A stretch of 64,000 bases of DNA, taken from an uncultured Actinomycetes bacterium. Its GTDB lineage: Bacteria; Actinomycetota; Acidimicrobiia; Acidimicrobiales; RAAP-2. Below, in pieces: positions 16,920 through 24,105 of this stretch. Position 1 is the stretch's first letter, and the number at the start of each line of letters is the position of its first letter. A program made the position numbers and the translations under genes. The notes under the pieces were generated by a model. That model had not been told where the DNA came from, made no database searches, and saw only the letters and a program-made list of their open reading frames with translations. The stretch is from positions 1-64,000 of the forward strand of contig CAIKAC010000011.1 in assembly GCA_903825305.1 (NCBI GenBank), in the 5' to 3' direction.

Positions 16920-18389
16920 GTGACCGAGGAAGCTGCGTTCAATACCCCAGCATCGGTGGCGCCACGGGCCCACCCAAGAAAACTGCCATCTCCGACGAAG
17001 CGCGAACTCGCAGCGCGAGGTTCGGCTGTAGTAGCGGCCTTCACGCGCCGTTTTGCCAAGGTCGGGCTACGCCAAGCGCGACAGGCAAAAGAGGGGCTGC
17101 TGCCTCCCGAGCAACTCGCCAAACCACTGCGCTTGGCGTTTGAAGATCTTGGTGGCACCTTCATTAAATTTGGTCAAATCCTTGCCTCTTCACCGGGGCT
17201 TTTTGGACCTGAAATCTCCGATGAATTCCGCAGTTGTCTCGACACGGGACCCGAAGTCCCGGTCGAAGAAGTAATTGCACTGATTGAAGACGAGCTCGGG
17301 TGCTCACTTCCCGAGGTTTTTGCTCGCTTTGACCCCCAGCCCATTGGTCGGGCATCTATTGCCGTTGTGCATCGGGCCATGCTGCATGACGGCAGAGAGG
17401 TAGCAGTCAAGGTTTTACGGCCTGGCATTGAACATCTGGTGGCCACCGACCTTGATCTCATGGAGCCGATGTTTGAGGTGTTGGCGCGCTGGACTGGCGC
17501 ACAACTTGCAGGAGCAATCTTTCAGCAACTCGATGGGTTCCGGCTTCAAATCGGAGAAGAAATGGATCTTCGCAACGAAGCGAGAGCCATGGCGGTGTTT
17601 CGTTCCCTGAACGACGATCTCGGGCTGTCGCTCGTGGCGGTCCCGGAACCCTTTCCGCAATTTTCAAGTCGCAGCGTGTTGACAATGGAGTATCTCGACG
17701 GCTTTGCTGTTGACGATCTTCAGGCGGTCATCGATCAAGGCGTAGATCCAGCACCGTTGATTGAACAACTCATCAGAGGCTTCTTCATGATGACGGTGAA
17801 GTACCGGGTCTTCCACGGTGACGTTCACGCAGGGAACTTGCTGCTCCTGCGCGATGGTCGCATTGGCGTCATCGACTGGGGCATCGTCGGGCGTCTCGAT
17901 GAAGAGACGCATTGGTTTTTGTGTCGCATGTTGGCCGCCGTCCTTGGGGAAGATAAAGCGTGGGAAGACGTCACCACTCACATCGTCAAGACCTATGGGC
18001 CGGCGATCGGGGAAGCCATGGGAATGGATGACGCACAGCTTGCGATGTTTATTCGCGCCATGATTGAGCCGGTCTTGTTGAAGCCATTTGGTGAAGTGAG
18101 CTTCGCCGAGATGATGAATGCCACTCAGGTGCAAGTCGCCAAAGCTCACGGTGTCGAGTTTGCTGACTATTCGATCCGCGCAACGCTCAAGCGAATTCGA
18201 CTCCAGCGACGGATTCACAAGATGGCAACTGACGCTGGAGGTTTGATGAGTGACTTCGACCGGGGCTATTTCCTGTTGGGCAAACAGTTGATGTACTTCG
18301 AGCGCTACGGCAAGTTATTCCTCAAAGACTCCCCGATTCTTTCGGATCCGGATTTCTTGAGAGCCCTGCTGGCCGAGTCCGGAGTGTAG
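16920..18389 (+). CDS. ABC1/AarF/UbiB family atypical kinase
   Basis: 489 residues. The UbiB hallmark motifs are present: the KxGQ segment FIKFGQILAS (about 82-91), the Ala-Lys strand VAVKVLRPG (about 160-168), the catalytic loop GDVHAGNLL (about 301-309) and the metal-binding VIDWG (about 318-322). Family members are atypical ATPases that help make or extract prenyl quinones or other lipids in membranes. No C-terminal membrane helices are obvious, unlike E. coli UbiB. A GTG start fits the TAGGCT leaderless promoter. A TetR regulator follows 74 nt downstream on the same strand. Confidence 0.9.
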   Translation: MTEEAAFNTPASVAPRAHPRKLPSPTKRELAARGSAVVAAFTRRFAKVGLRQARQAKEGLLPPEQLAKPLRLAFEDLGGTFIKFGQILASSPGLFGPEISDEFRSCLDTGPEVPVEEVIALIEDELGCSLPEVFARFDPQPIGRASIAVVHRAMLHDGREVAVKVLRPGIEHLVATDLDLMEPMFEVLARWTGAQLAGAIFQQLDGFRLQIGEEMDLRNEARAMAVFRSLNDDLGLSLVAVPEPFPQFSSRSVLTMEYLDGFAVDDLQAVIDQGVDPAPLIEQLIRGFFMMTVKYRVFHGDVHAGNLLLLRDGRIGVIDWGIVGRLDEETHWFLCRMLAAVLGEDKAWEDVTTHIVKTYGPAIGEAMGMDDAQLAMFIRAMIEPVLLKPFGEVSFAEMMNATQVQVAKAHGVEFADYSIRATLKRIRLQRRIHKMATDAGGLMSDFDRGYFLLGKQLMYFERYGKLFLKDSPILSDPDFLRALLAESGV

Positions 18390-18463
18390 GGTATGCCTGA
18401 CTAGAGTTTGTCTCTAAATTCCTCTCTATACTGACCCTGAAACCAAGGAATAAGTGAAGAGGG

Positions 18464-19126
18464 GTGAGCAACACGGTGGTCATTAAAGACAGTGGGCGTC
18501 AAGATCTAGAAATCACGAGAAGGCGACAGCCGCAACAAGAGCGGGCTAAAGATTCCATAGAGCGCATCTTGGATGCCGCGGCCGAACTACTGGTGGAAGA
18601 TGGCCTCCAAGCTTTCAATACCAATGCGGTTGCCGATCGAGCAGGCGTCAATATTGGAACCCTGTATCGCTATTACCGAGATAAAAACGCCATTTTGATT
18701 GATCTCTATGCTCGGCATGGCGCAGAAATTCAAGCGTGGCTTGACGCTATGGCCGACCACCTCGCTCAGACCGAATCAATTCAAGATTGGGCGCAAGCCT
18801 TCGTTGCTGGCTCTCTCGAGCTTCGTCGGCAGTGGCCAGAACGCTCCATGATTCGTAGGGTCTGTCACTTGGTGCCTGAACTTGCTCAAGCAGAACGACT
18901 CGTTGATGATGCCGTGGCTGAGTCACTCGGCGAGGGAATCCATCGTCGATTCGAAGGGCTCAGTAAGGAACGCTGCCGTTTGGCGGCGTTCGCCATTATG
19001 GCCACCGTGGAGAACATCGCCGATGTGTCTTTGCTCAATGAAGGTGATGACCTCAGTCATACGGTTGAAGAAGTACCCGTTGTGGTCATGTCATATCTGA
19101 ACGCGCTGAATCCAGAAGCCGCCTAA
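18464..19126 (+). CDS. TetR family transcriptional regulator
   Basis: 220 residues. The N-terminal helix-turn-helix region runs from about 22 to 75 (ILDAAAELLVEDGLQAF, VADRAGVNIGTLYRYY), the classic TetR DNA-binding pattern. The C-terminal ligand domain is divergent. The GTG start at 18464 has GAAGAGGG too close to act ideally; a second GTG four codons later is possible. It precedes a 3Fe-4S ferredoxin gene by about 80 nt, and regulators of this kind often sit near redox enzymes, but its target is unknown. It has a slightly longer N-terminal arm than usual. Confidence 0.92.
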   Translation: MSNTVVIKDSGRQDLEITRRRQPQQERAKDSIERILDAAAELLVEDGLQAFNTNAVADRAGVNIGTLYRYYRDKNAILIDLYARHGAEIQAWLDAMADHLAQTESIQDWAQAFVAGSLELRRQWPERSMIRRVCHLVPELAQAERLVDDAVAESLGEGIHRRFEGLSKERCRLAAFAIMATVENIADVSLLNEGDDLSHTVEEVPVVVMSYLNALNPEAA

Positions 19127-19153
19127 AGGCGAGCCGCCACAGGTTAGGCCCGG

Positions 19154-19159
19154 TAGCAT
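19154..19159 (+). promoter_or_regulatory. -10 box TAGCAT upstream of ferredoxin, with a possible leaderless uORF
   Basis: TAGCAT is followed after 7 nt by an ATG at 19167, the same geometry as the leaderless genes. That ATG opens a 37-codon frame (19167-19280) that runs out of frame through the ferredoxin ribosome site and start. Either the box simply gives the ferredoxin mRNA a short leader, or the uORF is translated. Confidence 0.45.
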
Positions 19160-19206
19160 CGTCACGATGGGTAACAAAGTTGCCCACATCCTTAGGGAGG
19201 CTGACG

Positions 19207-19401
19207 ATGAAGATCAATGTGAATTTCGACCTGTGCACCTCAAATGCTGTTTGCATGGGCGTTGCGCCAGCGTTGTTTGAGGTTCGCGATGATGGCTACC
19301 TGTACGTACTCAATGAGCAGCCTGGTGAAGAATTTCGTTCACAGCTCGAAGATGCGGTGAAGGGTTGCCCGAACGGGGCCATTTCCATCTCAGAGGACTG
19401 A
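19207..19401 (+). CDS. Small 3Fe-4S ferredoxin
   Basis: 64 residues. The pattern is C-x5-C (CTSNAVC, about 10-16) and a C-terminal CPNGAI, typical of single-cluster 3Fe-4S ferredoxins that feed electrons to cytochromes P450 and related oxygenases. No P450 gene lies in this window, so the partner is elsewhere. The ATG at 19207 is preceded by AGGGAGG at a suitable distance. The mRNA probably starts near 19167. The gltX gene follows 11 nt after the stop and may be cotranscribed. Confidence 0.92.
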   Translation: MKINVNFDLCTSNAVCMGVAPALFEVRDDGYLYVLNEQPGEEFRSQLEDAVKGCPNGAISISED

Positions 19402-19412
19402 GACGTAGTTCC

Positions 19413-20855
19413 TTGACCCCTCGCGTTCGTTTTGCACCGTCTCCGACGGGATACTTCCACGTCGGTAGTGCCCGCACGTCACTCTTTAACTGGCTTTACG
19501 CGCGCCAACATGGCGGCACCTTCGTGCTTCGCATCGAAGACACTGACGCCGAGCGCGGCCGAGAAGAGTGGCTTGAGGGGATTATTACGGCCATGGCCTG
19601 GCTCGGGCTCGAAGCCGATGAGGGGCCATTCCGCCAATCATCTTTTGAGCCTCGTCATCGCGAACTCGCGGACAAGCTCTATGAATCGGGATACCTCTAC
19701 GCCTGCGATTGCACGAGAGACGCTATTGACGAGCGGACCAAGGACCGCAAAACGCCCGGATATGACGGTTACTGCCGAGACCGCGGTGTCGCACGAAGTG
19801 CGACCACGGGTCTTCGATTCCGCACGCCCGATGCTGGCGAGACTGTCGTTCATGACATCATTCGCGGTGACGTGAGTTTTCCCCACGAGGCCATGGAAGA
19901 TTTCATGGCGGTGAAGTCATCAGGGGCGCCGCTGTTTCCTTTGGCCAACATGATCGACGATCGCGAGATGGAAATCTCTCACGTCATTCGAGGCGAAGAC
20001 TTGCTACCTACTGCACCCAAGCAAATTCTCATGTGGCAAGCATTGAACGAGATTGATCGCGATTTGCCCTTGCCCTCCTATGCACACCTCCCCATGTTGG
20101 TGAATGAACAGCGCAAGAAATTGAGCAAGCGCAAAGACCCTGTCGCGGTTGAGTCCTATCGGGACAAGGGCTATTTGCCCCAAGCCTTCGTCAATTACTT
20201 GGCCCTCTTGGGTTGGGCCCCCAAGGGTGACGAAGAGATGCTCACACTTGATCAACTCGTTGAGCAATTCGAGCTTTCTGACGTGAACCATGCTCCAGCG
20301 TTCTTTGACATTGCCAAGATGACCCACATCAACGGTGAGTACATCCGTGCCATGGATGTCGATGAGTTCATTGCTGCATCTCAGCCGTGGATGGAACCGC
20401 TCGCTGACGCGTGGGCGCCAGCTGATCATGAGATTCCGTGGACACCGGAACAATTCGATGAGGATAAGTGGCGTGCCATCGCACCCATGGTGCAAGAGCG
20501 CATCACCATGCTCAGCGAGATCCCGGCCATGGTGGACTTTTTGTTCCTTGAGAACCCTCGCTTCGACGAAGCAGCGGTCACCAAAGTATTGGTAAACGAT
20601 GCTGACGCTGAACGGATTTTGGAACAGGCCATTGCGGCATTCACGGATGCTGAATTCCAAGCTGAAGCACTTCATGGCCTGTTGACTTCGCTGAGTGAAT
20701 CCATGGATCTCAAACTTCGAAAGACCCAAGCGCCGATACGCGTGGCGTTGACGGGCTCCAGCGTGGGCCCGCCGCTCTTTGAGTCCATGGTGATTCTTGG
20801 TAGAGACGAGGTGCTGCGTCGTCTGAACGCGGCCTTGGTTGTCGCACGGGGCTAA
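19413..20855 (+). CDS. gltX: Glutamate--tRNA ligase
   Basis: 480-residue class I aminoacyl-tRNA synthetase. The HIGH-type motif is FHVG (15-18, within APSPTGYFHVGSA) and the KMSKS-type motif is KLSKRKDP. The C-terminal anticodon-binding region is present. It charges tRNA-Glu with glutamate; in actinobacteria GltX commonly also charges tRNA-Gln, later amidated by GatCAB. I use the TTG at 19413 because frames starting earlier overlap the ferredoxin gene and lack the conserved N-terminus. tRNA-Gln and tRNA-Glu genes lie about 0.7 kb downstream on the same strand. Confidence 0.94.
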   Translation: MTPRVRFAPSPTGYFHVGSARTSLFNWLYARQHGGTFVLRIEDTDAERGREEWLEGIITAMAWLGLEADEGPFRQSSFEPRHRELADKLYESGYLYACDCTRDAIDERTKDRKTPGYDGYCRDRGVARSATTGLRFRTPDAGETVVHDIIRGDVSFPHEAMEDFMAVKSSGAPLFPLANMIDDREMEISHVIRGEDLLPTAPKQILMWQALNEIDRDLPLPSYAHLPMLVNEQRKKLSKRKDPVAVESYRDKGYLPQAFVNYLALLGWAPKGDEEMLTLDQLVEQFELSDVNHAPAFFDIAKMTHINGEYIRAMDVDEFIAASQPWMEPLADAWAPADHEIPWTPEQFDEDKWRAIAPMVQERITMLSEIPAMVDFLFLENPRFDEAAVTKVLVNDADAERILEQAIAAFTDAEFQAEALHGLLTSLSESMDLKLRKTQAPIRVALTGSSVGPPLFESMVILGRDEVLRRLNAALVVARG

Positions 20856-21490
20856 TGCTCTTCCCGTTCAAACTGCTACTCAAGATCATCTCGTTGATCG
20901 TGACGATCGTCGTGGCGTACTTCGTCATCACCTTCGTGCAGGTGTGGATGACGGGCCAGCAGCATTCAACGAACAACGCCCAGGCCATCATCGTGTTGGG
21001 TGCGGCTGAATACAACGGCACACCGTCTCCCGATCTTGCCGCACGACTCAGTGAGGCCTACACGCTCTATGAAGCTGGTCGAGCACCCCTGATTGCCGTC
21101 ACGGGTGGAAACCTGCCCGGCGATGTCTTCACCGAAGCTGGGGTCTCAGCAGCGTATCTTCGCTACAAGGGAGTACCAGCCGCGGCCATCGTTCAAGGTT
21201 CGGGATCGGATACCTATCAAAACATTCAATCTGTTGCTCCTGAGCTCAAAGCCAAGGGAGTGGCAACGGTTTTGGTCGTGACGGATCCTTTCCATGAGGA
21301 TCGCTCAATGGCCATTGCCTCCACGTTTGGCTTCACGCCTTATCCCAGCCCCACAACGTCATCGCCGATTCAAGGTTGGGCGCAATTCCCCTACTACCTG
21401 CGCGAAACCGTGGCGGTGGGTGTGGGAAGGATTACGGGTTATGGATTTCTGTCTAACGAGCGTCACTTGAGCCCCATCACGGGTGGGTAA
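20855..21490 (+). CDS. YdcF/SanA-like DUF218 membrane-anchored protein
   Basis: 211 residues. One N-terminal membrane helix (about 8-30) is followed by a DUF218 domain with AIIVLGAAEYNG (about 44-55), LYEAGRAPLIAVTGG and the conserved acidic/His segment VVTDPFHEDRSMAIA. DUF218 proteins (SanA, ElyC, YdcF) influence envelope or vancomycin sensitivity; biochemistry is poorly defined. The ATG overlaps the gltX stop (TAATG), so the two are translationally coupled. Confidence 0.85.
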   Translation: MLFPFKLLLKIISLIVTIVVAYFVITFVQVWMTGQQHSTNNAQAIIVLGAAEYNGTPSPDLAARLSEAYTLYEAGRAPLIAVTGGNLPGDVFTEAGVSAAYLRYKGVPAAAIVQGSGSDTYQNIQSVAPELKAKGVATVLVVTDPFHEDRSMAIASTFGFTPYPSPTTSSPIQGWAQFPYYLRETVAVGVGRITGYGFLSNERHLSPITGG

Positions 21491-21527
21491 TGCCCGATAA
21501 TGATCGGCTAACATTGGAAATCCGCCT

Positions 21528-21600
21528 TCGGGGGTAGTTCAATTGGCAGAACAACGGACTCTGAATCCGTATGTTGGAGGTTCGAGTCCTCCCCCCCGAG
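21528..21600 (+). tRNA. tRNA-Gln (anticodon CTG)
   Basis: A full cloverleaf can be drawn: acceptor TCGGGGG/CCCCCGA, D-stem GTTC/GAAC, anticodon stem ACGGA/TCCGT with loop CTCTGAA (anticodon CTG), and T-stem GGAGG/CCTCC with loop TTCGAGT. The discriminator base is G and CCA is not encoded. A possible -10 box TAACAT lies at 21509-21514. Confidence 0.95.
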
Positions 21601-21635
21601 CTGCGAAGGAATTCGGAAACGGATTTTCTTCACAA

Positions 21636-21708
21636 GGTCCCATCGTCTAGTGGCCTAGGACATCACCCTCTCAAGGTGGAGACACGGGTTCAAATCCCGT
21701 TGGGACTG
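21636..21708 (+). tRNA. tRNA-Glu (anticodon CTC)
   Basis: Acceptor GGTCCCA/TGGGACT (one G-U pair), anticodon loop CTCTCAA within stem TCACC/GGTGG, and T-stem ACGGG/CCCGT with loop TTCAAAT. The discriminator is G and CCA is not encoded. It lies 35 nt after tRNA-Gln, probably on one precursor. The 288 nt that follow (21709-21996) show only a weak 5-bp hairpin (ACTGT...ACAGT) and no gene. Confidence 0.95.
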
Positions 21709-21999
21709 CAAAGTACTGTTCCTGTGGACAGTCGGTAGCGAAGCAAAAATGTTGGCGCTCGGTTGGATCTGGGCACAAATTTCCTACATCAAGAACTTGG
21801 GATGATCCCCAAATTGTTGAATCATGTCTTGCACCTGTACACGGTGCCTTGCCTGAACAGAATGTAGTGACAGCGCACCATTCAGGTTGGGACGAGGAAG
21901 GCCCTGGGCCTGCTGAAGGACTCTAACGCTGTGCCTCGTGAAATTTCAAAAGGATTTGTAGAGTTGAAGCATGATTCCAGCAACATGGCGAGTTAAGTG

Positions 22000-23070
22000 A
22001 TGCAATCCAAAGCTTGCCGACTGGTGGCAGGAATTTCAGTCCTCGCTACCACGATTGCGCTTGGGGTGACAAACGCTCACGCAACGCTTCCTGCAGATAT
22101 CTCGTTTTCTTCAACGGGGGCCGATCAGCACTATGTGGTACCGCCTGGAGTTTGTGCGGTCACCGTTGATGTGGCCGGCGCGCAAGGTGGCAGCGATTTG
22201 GCGGCAGAAATTGCGGGCGGTTTCGGCGGCGTTGGTTCTGCCACGATTGCGGTTAGTCCCGGGGCAACGTTGGAAGTGGTCGTTGGTTCTCAAGGCGGAA
22301 ACGGATTTACCGGCAGTGGTAACTCGGTGGTCCCGGCTGTTCCGGGGCCGAGTTACGGCGGCGGTGGCGCTGGGACGTCACGAGCCGGAGCCGGTGGTGG
22401 TTTATCCGGTGTGTACCTAGGGGCAACTCCCTTGGTCATTGCTGGTGGCGGCGGTGGCGCTGGTGCAGAAGTAGTAACGACTCCTGGAGGTAATGGCGGC
22501 AACGTTGGCCAACCTGGCTCGGCTGGTGGCGACATGTTCGCTACGAATCGACCCCCGAGCGCTACTGGTGGCGGCGGAGCAACGCTGAGCGTTGGGGGAA
22601 GTGCCGGATCGGCAGGTAATGGTGGAGCCGCAGGCATGGCCGGTAGCGCTGGCGTTGGTGGTGATGGCGGCACGAGCAATGGCGCTGATGGTGGCGCTGG
22701 TGGCGGTGGGGGATATTTCGGTGGCGGCGGTGGCGGGAGCTACTTCCAAATTTATGAAGGCGGCGCCGATGGTGGCGGAGGCTCTGGGTACGCCGAAGCT
22801 AGCGCCACTGCTGTGTCAACGACGTGGGCAGGTCACGATGGATCGGGGAATGGTTCAGCACTAATTACACCTGAAGCGTCGTGCCCAACGACGACAACGC
22901 GGGCCACCACTTCAACCAAGGTTACGACGACGACGGCCTTGATATCATCCGCGGTACTTGCTTCGACTGGCACCAATGCAGTCTCTACGATGGTTCTTGC
23001 CATGTCATTACTTGGTGTCGGTGGCGCTGTCGTTATGGTGCAACGACGAAAGACTCGTCGGCGAGCGTAG
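22000..23070 (+). CDS. Glycine-rich secreted surface protein with LASTG sorting signal
   Basis: About 356 residues. A signal peptide (about 1-30, ending AHA) is followed by a short beta region (TGADQHYVVPPGVCAVTVDV), then about 190 residues dominated by Gly with Ala and Ser in GGxGG repeats, resembling PGRS-like or glycine-rich adhesins. Then comes a Thr-rich stalk (TTTTRATTSTKVTTTT). The C-terminus has LASTG (about 320-324), a hydrophobic helix and a QRRKTRRRA tail, a complete cell-wall sorting signal of the LAxTG type used by actinobacterial sortases. A GTG one codon earlier is an alternative start. No sortase gene lies nearby. Confidence 0.88.
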   Translation: MQSKACRLVAGISVLATTIALGVTNAHATLPADISFSSTGADQHYVVPPGVCAVTVDVAGAQGGSDLAAEIAGGFGGVGSATIAVSPGATLEVVVGSQGGNGFTGSGNSVVPAVPGPSYGGGGAGTSRAGAGGGLSGVYLGATPLVIAGGGGGAGAEVVTTPGGNGGNVGQPGSAGGDMFATNRPPSATGGGGATLSVGGSAGSAGNGGAAGMAGSAGVGGDGGTSNGADGGAGGGGGYFGGGGGGSYFQIYEGGADGGGGSGYAEASATAVSTTWAGHDGSGNGSALITPEASCPTTTTRATTSTKVTTTTALISSAVLASTGTNAVSTMVLAMSLLGVGGAVVMVQRRKTRRRA

Positions 23071-23120
23071 CCATCCCATCCTCGTTCGCCTGTCACAACC
23101 GTTTCCCATACTGATGGGGT

Positions 23121-23136
23121 CTTCGCACCTGCGAAG
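23121..23136 (+). promoter_or_regulatory. Small hairpin at predicted 5' end of mRNA for the 23153 gene
   Basis: CTTCGC and GCGAAG pair across the loop ACCT. It lies just after a possible -10 box (CATACT, 23107-23112) and before the AGGAGG site at 23143-23148, so it would sit at the 5' end of the transcript. It may also act as a weak stop signal for the upstream surface-protein gene. Confidence 0.4.
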
Positions 23137-23152
23137 GCTGTCAGGAGGCGCT

Positions 23153-23500
23153 GTGAACAGTTATCAATTCGAAAGAACGATTGAGATTCCTGACCCCGAC
23201 TCCACGTGGATGGAGGTCGAAGCGTTCGCGCTCACCTATAACGCCTACGAACGCCGTGGTGGAACACAGAAGGTGGGAAGGGTATTCGACAAAGTTGCTG
23301 CAGGCTTTGAAAAGAATGGAGTCTGCAAGGCGAATGTCGATGACTTGCGGACCTGTCTGTTTATGATTCAGCGCAAATCCCATTGGGACTGGGACATTCA
23401 AAGTGACCCCGAAATGATGGCGCTCGTTCGAGGAGTTTTGCTTGCCCTTCGTGAGCAAACAGGAGGATTCGTTGATGGTCCTGGCGATGAGTGGCCCTAA
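23153..23500 (+). CDS. Hypothetical protein of 115 residues
   Basis: I do not recognise a family. The predicted product starts VNSYQFERTIEIPDPDS, is soluble, mixed alpha/beta in appearance, fairly acidic, and has no signal peptide or membrane helix. It contains two Cys (about 61 and 69) and a Trp-rich stretch (KSHWDWDIQSDPEMM). The start is the GTG at 23153 because a perfect AGGAGG lies 4 nt upstream; the open frame extends further upstream but overlaps the end of the surface-protein gene. Its codon use looks like that of neighbouring real genes, so I believe it is expressed. Confidence 0.7.
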   Translation: MNSYQFERTIEIPDPDSTWMEVEAFALTYNAYERRGGTQKVGRVFDKVAAGFEKNGVCKANVDDLRTCLFMIQRKSHWDWDIQSDPEMMALVRGVLLALREQTGGFVDGPGDEWP

Positions 23501-23530
23501 AGCGCATGAGATGCTTCGGGAGTAATGGTC

Positions 23531-24076
23531 TTAGTGTGACCGCTTGTCGGCTCCAGATGTTGCTAACAGGCCATCTAGCTTTTCAAAACTCTCTCCCCAT
23601 CCCACCGTTGCACCCGCGGCCAGCATGGTGAGGATGTCTTCTTCGACAGGGTACGTCGATGCAATGGTGACGCGGGTGCCGCCAGGGATATCTTGAAAGG
23701 TGATCTCGTATTCCCACTCCATGATGGCGTGTTCGAGATGCGTACCCCGTGGCCGGAATATTCCCACCCAACTTTCTGGGTGCTCATCAAGACACACCTG
23801 CCAGGCGAGTCGTTCGTTGGCGACATATTCGCGAACCAAGCCATACATGGGATAGCGCTGATCTTCTTCTCCGGTCATCTCGATCCGGTAGCTGCCCCCA
23901 CTGCGTGCTTCGAAGTGGCACTGCGTAATGGAAACAAAATGAGGCCCCCACCATTGCTCAAGCGATGCTGCTGTAGTCCAGGCTTGGAACACCTCGGAGC
24001 GTGAAGCCGAAAAATCACGGGTAAGTTCCGTGACTCGTTCGTCACCTCGGCGAACAAAGACAGCATCGTGAATCAT
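23531..24076 (-). CDS. SRPBCC/AHSA1-type START-fold protein
   Basis: About 181 residues. It has the activator-of-Hsp90-like pattern: SRSEVFQAWTTAASLEQWWGP near the N-terminus and a final helix GWGESFEKLDGLLA. The fold binds hydrophobic ligands in a cavity; members range from polyketide cyclases to toxin-resistance proteins, so function is open. The frame allows an ATG at 24082, but TAGACT lies 7 nt before the second ATG at 24076, matching the leaderless geometry used elsewhere here. It lies directly downstream of the YHS permease gene on the same strand. Confidence 0.85.
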   Translation of the reverse strand: MIHDAVFVRRGDERVTELTRDFSASRSEVFQAWTTAASLEQWWGPHFVSITQCHFEARSGGSYRIEMTGEEDQRYPMYGLVREYVANERLAWQVCLDEHPESWVGIFRPRGTHLEHAIMEWEYEITFQDIPGGTRVTIASTYPVEEDILTMLAAGATVGWGESFEKLDGLLATSGADKRSH

Positions 24077-24083
24077 GGACATC

Positions 24084-24089
24084 AGTCTA
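24084..24089 (-). promoter_or_regulatory. -10 box TAGACT for the SRPBCC gene
   Basis: TAGACT on the minus strand ends 7 nt before the ATG at 24076. The start choice and the box support each other, so the evidence is partly circular. Confidence 0.4.
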
Positions 24090-24105
24090 AAGACCGACCT
24101 TGACG

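Noticed and set aside
21491-21527. tRNA-linked attachment site duplicated near the surface-protein gene
   Set aside because: No copy of the 3' end of tRNA-Glu was noticed downstream, so an integration event at this tRNA is unsupported.
21709-21996. Small RNA or gene in the 288-nt region after tRNA-Glu
   Set aside because: No convincing open frame or strong fold beyond a 5-bp ACTGT/ACAGT hairpin; no promoter-terminator pair seen.
22353-22749. Pro/Ala-rich open frames on the minus strand opposite the glycine-rich protein
   Set aside because: These are complements of GGN codons (giving Pro/Ala runs) and have no start signals; they are shadows of the surface protein gene.
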